This document shows positions 15,115 to 22,700 of a DNA stretch of 64,000 bases, one piece after another. Each line of letters opens with the position of its first letter. Position 1 is the stretch's first letter. The position numbers and the translations under genes were made by a program. This DNA is from Bacillota bacterium. Lineage in GTDB: Bacteria; Bacillota; Clostridia; Oscillospirales; Acutalibacteraceae. The stretch covers positions 1 to 64,000 of the forward strand of contig JAEZYP010000063.1 of the NCBI GenBank assembly GCA_023418995.1, written 5' to 3'. A model generated the notes under the pieces. It was given only the letters and a program-made list of their open reading frames with translations, was not told the origin of the DNA and made no database searches.

Positions 15115-17877
15115 ATGCGATTACGGAATCGGATTCTGGTATCCGCGGTATCGTTCTTCACCGCTGCGGCGGTTACGATTTCTGTTATGCCCGCCGTTAC
15201 GGTGTCCGCCGCCGTTACTGCGATTACGACGGATTTCCTGAATTTACGGGAGGGCGCGGGAACAGATAAAAAAGCAATTCTGTCGTTGAGCAAGGGCGCT
15301 GTTCTGACCGTGCTTGATAACTCCGACCCTACCTGGGCAAAGGTGAAAACTGCTAGCGGATATCAGGGGTACTGCTATAAGCAGTACTTAAGTATCTCCG
15401 GCGCCCCAAGCACCAATACTCCCGCGGCAAATACTACGCCGCAGGTAGCCACCGGGGTCAGCGCTTCGACGACCTCCAACCTGAATCTGCGAAGCGGCGC
15501 GGGCACTACTTCTCCGATTATCGCTACTTTAAACAAAGGAACTGCCGTTAAGGTGCTCGACAGCTCCAACTCCTCTTGGTATAAGGTGCAGACTGCCGAC
15601 GGCAGGCAGGGCTACTGCTCCAAAGAGTTTTTGCAGGTTGCTACGGGCGGTTCTTCTGCAAATAATACCCCCCCTGCTAATACGCCGGCATCCAATTCGG
15701 CACCTACCGCTGTGGCGACCGATTACGTTAATCTTCGTCAGGGTGCGGGTACGAGCTATAAGGTGATTGTAACCGTCTCAAAAGGCTCTGCTCTCAAGGT
15801 TTTGGACAGCTCCAATGCCCAGTGGGCGAAGGTGCAGACCGCCGACGGCAAGCAGGGCTATTGCAGCAAACAGTACCTGAAAATAAATCCCGGCTCAACC
15901 ACAAATACCACCCCGCCGGCGAATACAACGCCTCCCGCTACCACCGTAATCACCGCGACAACCACGTCGTCTTTGAATATGCGAAGCGGTGGGGGCGCTA
16001 CCTTCAGCGTCGTCGCAACGCTCCCCAAGGGAACTTCTTTGACTGTTTTAGATAATTCCAACAATTTATGGGCGAAGGTTAAAAGCGCTGATGGCAAGCA
16101 GGGCTTTTGCAGTAAGTCGTTCTTAAAGATTACGACTGCCACAGTGCCCAAGCCAAATCCAACTCCCAATACGCCAACAACACCGACGGATAATAACAAT
16201 GGCAACCCACCCCAGAATACGGATAACGGGAGCAATACGGGCACTGATTCCGGTCAAAACACCGGAACAGACAGCAGTACGCATACCATAACCGGCGCAA
16301 GCGTTACCGCCGATCTCCTGCGCCTGCGGGATCAGCCAAGCACAAGCGGCAAAATTGTGGCAAACCTGCCCAAGCGTACAAGCCTGACGGTTCTGGACAC
16401 CTCCAATTCCGAATGGGTGAAGGTGCAGACCTCCGGCGGGCAAACCGGTTATGTCAGCGCGGAATTTGTGAAGATTCATTATTCTGACGATCCGCCTGAT
16501 TCTTCCTCCAACGCTACCGGGCTGTCGCTTTCCGCCTCCTCCAAGAGCATTCCGATTGGTAAGACCCTTTACATAAAGGCGACGGTTAATCCCAGCGATG
16601 CAACGATTGTATGGACAAGCAGCAATACGGCGGTGGCTTCTGTTGCCAACGGATTTGTATACGCTGCGCAAAAGGGAACGGCGGTGATTACCGCAACCTC
16701 CGGCGTCTATACGGCAACCTGCAATGTTACGGTTGTTGACGCGGAACCGGTAAAGACGGCGTTTGCCTCCCCGAATATCGCGAGCACAGGCTCGGTGGTG
16801 ACCTTTACCGCCGTGACCGACACCGCAAGGGACGGAGTCCGGTTTATTATCACCATGCCGGATGGCAGCACCAGAACGCTGGATGCCAACAACTACACGG
16901 AGGAAGCGCAGCTGAACACCGTGACGAAGAAATGGACGGCTACAACCTCCTTCGACGCGGCGGGAACCTACTCGTTTACCGCGTTTTCCTCGCAGAACGG
17001 GAGCATGAGCAGCACCGGATATACTACCAATGCATATGTATCCACACAGCAGAACTTTACCACAACCTCCAATGAGGACCGCAGAGCCAGCGACCAGATG
17101 ATCGCGTTAATTGCGAAATGGGAGGGCTACCGCTCCACGGTGTATGCCGACCAGCTTACGTTAAATCAGGTGCCGACCATCGGCTACGGCTGCACGTTCG
17201 GTGAAAATGCCGTTTTCTATAACAATATGACCGAGACGGAGGCATGGTCGCTGTTGGTGAACAAGATCAACAATTCCTCCTACACCTCGGAGCTGAACAA
17301 GATGATTAAGGCCAATAACTTTCAGATGAGCCAGAATCAGGCGGACTGCCTGATCAGCTTTGCCTATAACGTAGGCTCCGGGTACTTCAACAGTACGTCG
17401 GAAATGGATTTCCGCAGAATCATGAAGAACGCGGTTATCCCGCCAGATTTTTCAAGCGGCTCGGTGCAGGGGACGGTGACAAAGGACACGGCGGTATATG
17501 ATTCCCCGAATATCTCTGCTTCCCAGCGGAGCAGCGTTTCTACCGGAACGGTGGTCACTGTGACTAAAAATGATTTTAGCGACACGCGCAACGGCTGGTA
17601 CGGCGTAACGCTTGCGGACGGCTCCGAGGGCTGGGTCAATTCGGGATATATCAATCTTGCAAATTCCGACAGCATGGTTCATGACCTGAATTACACCAAC
17701 GCATACGCGTTCGGTTCGGACTTGATTCGCTGGAATCAGGCGGGGGGCAAATTCTACACCGGATTGTTCTACCGCCGCTTGGGTGAAGTAAACGTCTACA
17801 ACTACAATGATTACAACGCGGCGCGTTCGAATATTTACGGCTACACCTATCCGAATGCCGCCTCTGGATTACAGTAA
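15115..17877 (+). CDS. Secreted multi-SH3 lysozyme (GH24-like) with Big-2 domain
   Basis: The ATG at 15115 (920 residues) is preferred over a GTG at 15103, because GGAG lies upstream of it. A signal peptide covers about residues 1-32. Five bacterial SH3 domains lie at about 36-95, 118-176, 200-258, 278-337 and 390-455, joined by Asn/Thr/Pro-rich linkers. A Big-2 Ig-like domain spans about 465-540. A GH24-type lysozyme domain (about 660-760) carries the catalytic Glu in AKWEGYRSTVYAD and the motif VPTIGYGCTFG. A sixth SH3-like domain (785-850) follows. It is likely a wall-bound muralytic enzyme used in growth or remodelling, or a bacteriocin-like lysin. Confidence 0.85.
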   Translation: MRLRNRILVSAVSFFTAAAVTISVMPAVTVSAAVTAITTDFLNLREGAGTDKKAILSLSKGAVLTVLDNSDPTWAKVKTASGYQGYCYKQYLSISGAPSTNTPAANTTPQVATGVSASTTSNLNLRSGAGTTSPIIATLNKGTAVKVLDSSNSSWYKVQTADGRQGYCSKEFLQVATGGSSANNTPPANTPASNSAPTAVATDYVNLRQGAGTSYKVIVTVSKGSALKVLDSSNAQWAKVQTADGKQGYCSKQYLKINPGSTTNTTPPANTTPPATTVITATTTSSLNMRSGGGATFSVVATLPKGTSLTVLDNSNNLWAKVKSADGKQGFCSKSFLKITTATVPKPNPTPNTPTTPTDNNNGNPPQNTDNGSNTGTDSGQNTGTDSSTHTITGASVTADLLRLRDQPSTSGKIVANLPKRTSLTVLDTSNSEWVKVQTSGGQTGYVSAEFVKIHYSDDPPDSSSNATGLSLSASSKSIPIGKTLYIKATVNPSDATIVWTSSNTAVASVANGFVYAAQKGTAVITATSGVYTATCNVTVVDAEPVKTAFASPNIASTGSVVTFTAVTDTARDGVRFIITMPDGSTRTLDANNYTEEAQLNTVTKKWTATTSFDAAGTYSFTAFSSQNGSMSSTGYTTNAYVSTQQNFTTTSNEDRRASDQMIALIAKWEGYRSTVYADQLTLNQVPTIGYGCTFGENAVFYNNMTETEAWSLLVNKINNSSYTSELNKMIKANNFQMSQNQADCLISFAYNVGSGYFNSTSEMDFRRIMKNAVIPPDFSSGSVQGTVTKDTAVYDSPNISASQRSSVSTGTVVTVTKNDFSDTRNGWYGVTLADGSEGWVNSGYINLANSDSMVHDLNYTNAYAFGSDLIRWNQAGGKFYTGLFYRRLGEVNVYNYNDYNAARSNIYGYTYPNAASGLQ

Positions 17878-17898
17878 AACCAAATCATGATTAACAAA

Positions 17899-17932
17899 CA
17901 GGGAACCATCCGGAATGCCGGATGGTTCCCTG
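17899..17932 (+). terminator. Terminator of the lysozyme gene
   Basis: A perfect 15-bp stem (CAGGGAACCATCCGG with its complement) with loop AATG is followed by TTTTTG. Confidence 0.9.
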
Positions 17933-18000
17933 TTTTTGTGTCTAGGTAAAGTTATTTCGTCAATAAAGATTGCATAGACACATTCGGGGCTAATGGGGAT

Positions 18001-18175
18001 ACTCGGGGTACAGTGGGATTTTATGGAACCCTCTCGTTGGGAGTTAAAAATCCCCCTGCGAGTCCTTTGCAGCCTTTCGGACGGTAGGGAAAGGATGGCC
18101 TGAGGGCAGGGCTATCAGCTATCCTTAATGGCTTTTTCATTGACGTGCATGCTCAAGGGGGCAGCACGCACAAAA
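18001..18175. other. Unassigned intergenic stretch with nested complementary segments
   Basis: No convincing gene is present between the lysozyme and flagellin terminators. Complementary pairs are visible: gggatttt (18015-18022) with aaaatccc (18047-18054), tccttt (18063-18068) with aaagga (18090-18095), and cgtgc (18144-18148) with gcacg (18164-18168). The stretch could be a small structured RNA or only decayed sequence. Strand is unknown. Confidence 0.25.
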
Positions 18176-18177
18176 AA

Positions 18178-18206
18178 GGAGACCGCAAGCTTGGCTTGCG
18201 GTCTCC
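18178..18206 (-). terminator. Terminator of fliC
   Basis: A perfect 13-bp stem (GGAGACCGCAAGC / GCTTGCGGTCTCC) with loop TTG is followed on the minus strand by TTTTTTG. It lies 27 bases after the flagellin stop. Confidence 0.9.
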
Positions 18207-18233
18207 CGAGAAACAGAATAACAAAGATTAAGC

Positions 18234-19781
18234 TTACTGTAAGAGCTTGAGAACGTTTTGCGGCATGGTGTTCGCCTGAGCGAGCATGGACTGAGCGGCC
18301 TGAGAAAGAACCTGGTTCTTTGTCATGTCCATCATTTCCTTCGCCATGTCAACGTCGCGGATACGGCTCTCAGCGGAGGTTAAGTTCTCGCTGGTGGTAC
18401 CCAGGTTGTTCACGGTGTGCTCAAGGCGGTTCTGTAAAGCACCGAGGTCAGCTCTTGTGGTGGATACGGTGTTGATAGCATTCTGGATAGTGTCAATAGC
18501 AGTTTTAGCATCACTTGCAGTTGCTACGGAGACATCAGAAATCTTTAAGCCGGCTGTACTCATATTGCCAATACTTAAAGAAACCTGCTGGTCGGACTTA
18601 GTGCTGTCGCCGATTTGCAGCACTAAGCCATCAGCGCCAGTGCCGGTACCACCCGAAACACTATGTGCACCTGCACCAAAAGCAGTAACAATATCAGATC
18701 CTACTACACTTCCATCAAAATCCGCTCTCCAACTAATTCCTTGACCTTTTAGCATAGCATTAATGTCATCTGCAGTGTATTTTGTTGCATTCTTTAAATC
18801 AATTGTTACAGCACCATTTGCATTTGTGATAGACTGACTGGTTGCACCAGTAGCTGTAAATGTAAAACTGGAAACATCAGGAGTGCCAGCTTTAGTTGCA
18901 TACAGTCTAAAGGATGAGTCACTAGAACCAACGATATCTTTGGCAAAAGTTGATGGTGTAGAAGTTGTTGGGAAAATAATGGATCCCATATTAACATCTA
19001 CAGCAGTAGCCGCCCCTGTAGTAATAGAGCCTGAATCCACTTTTACTCCAGCTAATGCAGCGTTAGCTGTAGGATCAGAAGCGTATTTAGCTGCTAGTGC
19101 ATCATTGATGGTTGCTGCACTATAAACTGCATCATCATCAGAAGCTGGATTCAAAGTAATATCAAGCGTTTTTGTAGACGAATTCCAAACTACGGAAACA
19201 TCCGAAGCGTCGATAGCAGCCTTAGCATGACCAGCAGTATGAGCAGTCTTGAAATTAACAATTGTACCACCAGTTAATCCCGACATTTTTATTGCAGCAG
19301 TACTAGCTGTGGTCATACCAATATTGCCGGTTGCACTGTTAGTTGCTATAGTACTTCCCAATGAACCATCTAACAGGTTGATGTTATTGAAATTGGTCGA
19401 AGAAGAAATTCTATCAATTTCACTTTTAAGGGAAGTAACTTCCTTCTGGATGTTCTCACGGTCAACGTCGTTCTGGTAGGTGCCGTTGGAGGACTGGGTT
19501 GCCAGCTCTTTCATTCTCTGCAGAATGGAAGCGGTTTCGTTCAGTGCGCCTTCAGCGGTCTGAACCAGAGAAATACCATCGTTCGCGTTGTTGGTGGCCT
19601 GGTCGAGGCCGCGGATCTGTGAACGCATTTTCTCAGAAATCGCAAGGCCGGCAGCGTCGTCCGCGGCACTGTTGATCTTGTAGCCGGAAGACAGCTTCTG
19701 AAGGTTTTTGCTCAGCTTGTCATTGTTGAAGGCATATTGTCTGTTCGCGTTAATCGCGGAAATGTTGTGTTGTATACGCAT
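18234..19781 (-). CDS. fliC: Flagellin
   Basis: The ATG at 19781 (515 residues) follows an AGGAGG site. An upstream frame to 19832 would add an unrelated extension. The conserved N-terminal D0/D1 region (MRIQHNISAINANRQ, then LSKNLQKLSSGYKINSAADD) and C-terminal D1/D0 region (residues about 430-515, ending MPQNVLKLLQ) are complete. The middle (about 170-425) is a variable D2/D3 insert, looser in composition and more AT-rich than the flanks, as in flagellins under surface variation. It forms the filament. Transcription is from a sigma-D promoter, and translation is probably under CsrA control. Confidence 0.95.
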   Translation of the reverse strand: MRIQHNISAINANRQYAFNNDKLSKNLQKLSSGYKINSAADDAAGLAISEKMRSQIRGLDQATNNANDGISLVQTAEGALNETASILQRMKELATQSSNGTYQNDVDRENIQKEVTSLKSEIDRISSSTNFNNINLLDGSLGSTIATNSATGNIGMTTASTAAIKMSGLTGGTIVNFKTAHTAGHAKAAIDASDVSVVWNSSTKTLDITLNPASDDDAVYSAATINDALAAKYASDPTANAALAGVKVDSGSITTGAATAVDVNMGSIIFPTTSTPSTFAKDIVGSSDSSFRLYATKAGTPDVSSFTFTATGATSQSITNANGAVTIDLKNATKYTADDINAMLKGQGISWRADFDGSVVGSDIVTAFGAGAHSVSGGTGTGADGLVLQIGDSTKSDQQVSLSIGNMSTAGLKISDVSVATASDAKTAIDTIQNAINTVSTTRADLGALQNRLEHTVNNLGTTSENLTSAESRIRDVDMAKEMMDMTKNQVLSQAAQSMLAQANTMPQNVLKLLQ

Positions 19782-19789
19782 AATTTTTT

Positions 19790-19858
19790 CCTCCTGAAAT
19801 TTTGTTTTCTGTGTGGCGTAACCGCCATTCACATTTTGAAAAGAACTTCCCTGTTCTT
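19790..19858 (-). promoter_or_regulatory. Candidate CsrA-binding sites in the fliC leader
   Basis: In the fliC leader, minus-strand hairpin AAGAAC/GTTCTT (19858-19841) presents AGGGAA in its loop. A second GGA lies in the Shine-Dalgarno AGGAGG (19795-19790). Two GGA sites, one in a hairpin loop and one at the Shine-Dalgarno, are the known CsrA pattern on hag mRNA. csrA and fliW are the next genes upstream. Confidence 0.55.
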
Positions 19859-19952
19859 TGCTGGGGATTTACGGGTGCCTGGCTCCAAAACCGACGGGCC
19901 CTTGCCGGAACAAAACCAAGCATCAATTGTTTGCTTTTTGCTTACATTACAT

Positions 19953-19979
19953 ATTTCGGTATATGATAGGAAAAGTTTA
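19953..19979 (-). promoter_or_regulatory. Sigma-D promoter of fliC
   Basis: Reading the minus strand, TAAA (19979-19976), a 15-base spacer, and ACCGAAAT (19960-19953) match the TAAA-N15-GCCGATAA consensus. It gives a leader of about 165 bases. Confidence 0.7.
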
Positions 19980-20020
19980 GCCTTTTTATGGGATTTTTTT
20001 AATTATTTATAGCTTCTGGT

Positions 20021-20245
20021 TTATTTCAGCAGATCCTTCAATTTGGCGATCGCCTGCTTCTGCGGCAGAACGCTGGCCTCGCGGTTCAGGCTGCGGGTTT
20101 CCAGCAGCTCCTTGCGCACAATGGGGATTTCCTTAGGGGCGTTGATGCAAATTTTTGCCCGGTCGCCGCTGACCTCCGACAGGATGATTTCAATATTGTC
20201 GCCTATGATAATGGATTCCGAGACTTTTCGGCTGATGACTAGCAC
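20021..20245 (-). CDS. csrA: Carbon storage regulator CsrA
   Basis: This 74-residue RNA-binding protein has the family pattern MLVISRKVSESIIIGDNIEI at the start and the beta-strand segment AKICINAPKEIPIVRKEL. The C-terminal helix is slightly extended. CsrA binds GGA-containing leaders and blocks flagellin translation. FliW, encoded 16 bases upstream, relieves it, and the free flagellin level sets FliW availability. The fliC promoter lies just downstream of csrA, with two GGA sites in the fliC leader, so a homeostatic circuit is expected. It is intact. Confidence 0.95.
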   Translation of the reverse strand: MLVISRKVSESIIIGDNIEIILSEVSGDRAKICINAPKEIPIVRKELLETRSLNREASVLPQKQAIAKLKDLLK

Positions 20246-20261
20246 TGGAAAATCCTCCTCC

Positions 20262-20684
20262 TTACTTATTTGCGAACAGCTTATAGCGAATCGGATAATC
20301 GGAATTCTCCAGTATAATCTGTTTTGCTTTCCTTGTATTCACATCGATGACGATGGGCGATTTTAAATTCACCACGGATTCCGCCAAATTCGGGCGGATG
20401 ACCGCGACGACCAGCAGGACGAGGTTTGTCATGTCGGTTTCATCGAAATAATCGAGGTCTGCCTTGGTGAATTCCGGTCGGTAATCGCTTAGTACGGCGT
20501 ACGGGTCGATTACAATGAAGGACGGAATGTCGGAATCCGCGCTCTGCAAATTCCAGATGATATCGCTGTCGTCCTCGTGGTAAAGAAGATATTCCTTGAC
20601 ATCCTCAAAGCCCAAGATACCTTCTTCAAAATGTATGATGTTCCGGTTGCCGGTGTTTAAGGATTCTTCCTGCTTCGTGTCCAT
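20262..20684 (-). CDS. fliW: Flagellar assembly factor FliW
   Basis: The start chosen is the ATG at 20684 (140 residues), after GGAGGTACTT. A TTG 12 bases upstream is unnecessary. The family motifs IIHFEEGILGFEDVKEYLLY near the N-terminus, SFIVIDPYAVLSDY, and LKSPIVIDVNTRKAKQIIL near the C-terminus are clear. FliW binds CsrA and free flagellin in turn, coupling flagellin translation to secretion. It is next to csrA and upstream of fliC, the usual Firmicutes arrangement. Confidence 0.95.
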   Translation of the reverse strand: MDTKQEESLNTGNRNIIHFEEGILGFEDVKEYLLYHEDDSDIIWNLQSADSDIPSFIVIDPYAVLSDYRPEFTKADLDYFDETDMTNLVLLVVAVIRPNLAESVVNLKSPIVIDVNTRKAKQIILENSDYPIRYKLFANK

Positions 20685-20730
20685 AAGTACCTCCAAAATA
20701 ACATGATCCGCAGAGGGGTGAATGTTGCAA

Positions 20731-20754
20731 AACAGCCTCCCTGCGGAGGCTGTT
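20731..20754 (-). terminator. Hairpin after the flgM-flgL gene block
   Basis: A perfect 10-bp stem (AACAGCCTCC / GGAGGCTGTT) with a 4-base loop lies just after the stop of the 93-aa gene. A short T-run follows on the minus strand, so termination may be partial before fliW. Confidence 0.6.
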
Positions 20755-20759
20755 CAAAA

Positions 20760-21041
20760 CTACCCTTTTGTGTCTAAGAGCTTTTTTCTGTTTTCGTTAA
20801 AAGAGACGCTTTCATCCGGTTTGAAATTGTAGATTTCATTGACCAGATATTGACTGTTAACGCCTGCGTCTTTAATCGGATTATTTTGTGTCCGCCATTC
20901 GAAGCAGAATTTTTCCGTTTCATACTGGTTGACCAGATCATGCGCGGAACCGCTGCTCGGTACGGTAGAAAGAAGGATAATCGCGTTGTCTAGGCTGGAA
21001 CGGATGCTCTGAACGGCAATCTCTTCTTTTTCTGAATCCAT
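20760..21041 (-). CDS. Hypothetical protein between flgL and fliW
   Basis: This 93-residue soluble protein starts at the ATG at 21041. It is acidic and helical, with no recognisable domain. The middle (DLVNQYETEKFCFEWRTQNN) and the C-terminal segment (SVSFNENRKKLLDTKG) give no known motif. It starts 42 bases after the flgL stop and is the last gene before the block's hairpin. Its place among late flagellar genes suggests a role in filament or junction assembly, or export regulation, which is inference. Confidence 0.55.
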   Translation of the reverse strand: MDSEKEEIAVQSIRSSLDNAIILLSTVPSSGSAHDLVNQYETEKFCFEWRTQNNPIKDAGVNSQYLVNEIYNFKPDESVSFNENRKKLLDTKG

Positions 21042-21083
21042 TGAAGTACCGCCCTCTTTCCGACGCGATGTTCACTTTTATGG

Positions 21084-22679
21084 TTATTTCATATAATCCA
21101 GCACGGTCTGCTGTAACAGATCCTGCCCGATTTTAAGGCAAGCCTGGTAGGCGTACATTTTCTGCGTCCAATCCAGATACGCCGCGTCGGTATCCACGTT
21201 TGCAATCAGGTCGAGTTCATCGGTCGAGGCGTTCCCCGTGTCAGCCAAACGGCTCAGATGGTCGTCCAGGTACTTCCAGTTCAGTCCGGCTTTTGTGTTG
21301 GCGCTCGATACCAGCTCTGTTTGCTTGTCGTACTGCTCAAGGTATGGCTTGATACTGTCATAACTGTAGCTTTCGCTTTCCAGCTGATCGGCAATCTGAT
21401 CCATTAATGTGTACAGGTTATTGGAGACGCCGGTGCCGGTACCGTCCATCGTGCCGTATCCAAAAATAGAAAGACCGGGAATGGCTGAATTAAACAGGCT
21501 TTGCTGGTCAATCTGATTGTTCGCGCCAAAAGAAAGCCCCAAGCCGACATCTGACAGAGTTTTTTCGTTTGCGAGCTGCTCCAGCCCTTTGAGCCCGATG
21601 GTGTTGGTTGCAACGGAGGAGGGAAGGCTGGAAGAACCGAGAGCGGCGGAGGTTGCCGCGGTGACCTTTACGCTCGGGTTTCCGGTTAGGGAAGCGTTCG
21701 CAAAGTTCGGGTTCTTTTTTAATATGTTTACAACATCCTGAACCGTGTTGTCGGTGTTCAACGCCATAGACACGGTAATGGTATGGCTGGCGTCATCGAT
21801 TGCGACAGAAGAAGCGCCGTTCGCGATTTTAAGTGTATACCCGTTGTAAGTGCCCGCGGTATCGCCCAGCGTAATCTGCGCGTTGCCGATCTTGGCAGTA
21901 GTGTCGGATGTGCCCGCGGCGGTTTCCAGCACCGGCCTTTTGAGGTCGCCGGTCATAGTAGCTTTCGGAAGATGATTTTTCAAATTTTTCAGCAGGTCTT
22001 CGTTTGTTCTTCCCGCGCTGATATCCATTGTAACCGTAATTGTTTTATTTGTGTCGTCGATATCGGTGCTTTCGGCCGTACCGTTTACAATTTTGATGGA
22101 ATAGCCGTCATACTTTCCGTCGGTATCGCCCATTGTAATTTGAACGCCATTGATGCTTGCGGTGGTTCCGGCTGCAATTTTCCCGGTATTAACGTCAATT
22201 CCCCGGTAAAGCAGGTTGCCGTCGCTGTCTACTGAAAATGGCGGTTGGCTGTTGCCGGAGCCTCCGAACAAATAGTTGCCGCCGAACTGCATATTTGCGG
22301 AGGATAGTAAAGCCGCCTGCTGGTTGCGAATATCTTTTGCGATTGTTTTTCGGTCGCTGATATTCTTACCCTGCGGATCATTCAGCACTTTTAGAATGTC
22401 GTTTGTTTTTGTATTGTTCGCGGTTGTCAGCATCGAATAGAGCGCGCTTTGCTGGGTGCTGGATTCGTCTTTTAAATATTGTACATTGGCCTGATAATCA
22501 GAATTGGAGCTGACCTCCTGCCGCAGGTGGTACGCCTTTAAGGAGGACAGAGGGTCTTCGTATGCGGAGTCGAATTTCCGGTAGGTAGTATTGGTATTAA
22601 AGGCTCTGTTGAGCCTCTCGTAGCTGCTGCTCAGGCTTTTTCCATACAGTCTGGAAGCCATACCCATGGTGATTCTCAT
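21084..22679 (-). CDS. flgL: Flagellar hook-associated protein FlgL (HAP3) with repeat insert
   Basis: This 531-residue protein starts at the ATG at 22679 after GGAGG. The N-terminal flagellin-type region (MRITMGMASRLYGKSL, residues 1-150) and the C-terminal region (about 440-531) form the usual core that links hook and filament. Between them lie two tandem repeats of about 90 residues, each with NGVQITMGDTDGKYDGYSIK or a related form. They resemble flagellin IN-type modules. FlgL in many relatives is about 300 residues, so this gene carries extra domains, probably exposed on the outer surface of the junction. Confidence 0.92.
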   Translation of the reverse strand: MRITMGMASRLYGKSLSSSYERLNRAFNTNTTYRKFDSAYEDPLSSLKAYHLRQEVSSNSDYQANVQYLKDESSTQQSALYSMLTTANNTKTNDILKVLNDPQGKNISDRKTIAKDIRNQQAALLSSANMQFGGNYLFGGSGNSQPPFSVDSDGNLLYRGIDVNTGKIAAGTTASINGVQITMGDTDGKYDGYSIKIVNGTAESTDIDDTNKTITVTMDISAGRTNEDLLKNLKNHLPKATMTGDLKRPVLETAAGTSDTTAKIGNAQITLGDTAGTYNGYTLKIANGASSVAIDDASHTITVSMALNTDNTVQDVVNILKKNPNFANASLTGNPSVKVTAATSAALGSSSLPSSVATNTIGLKGLEQLANEKTLSDVGLGLSFGANNQIDQQSLFNSAIPGLSIFGYGTMDGTGTGVSNNLYTLMDQIADQLESESYSYDSIKPYLEQYDKQTELVSSANTKAGLNWKYLDDHLSRLADTGNASTDELDLIANVDTDAAYLDWTQKMYAYQACLKIGQDLLQQTVLDYMK

Positions 22680-22700
22680 TGTTCAGCCTCCTTTTCGTCT

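Noticed and set aside
19790..19979. Cyclic-di-GMP riboswitch in the fliC leader
   Set aside because: I could not find the conserved core of either GEMM class. A hairpin with a GGA loop fits CsrA control better.
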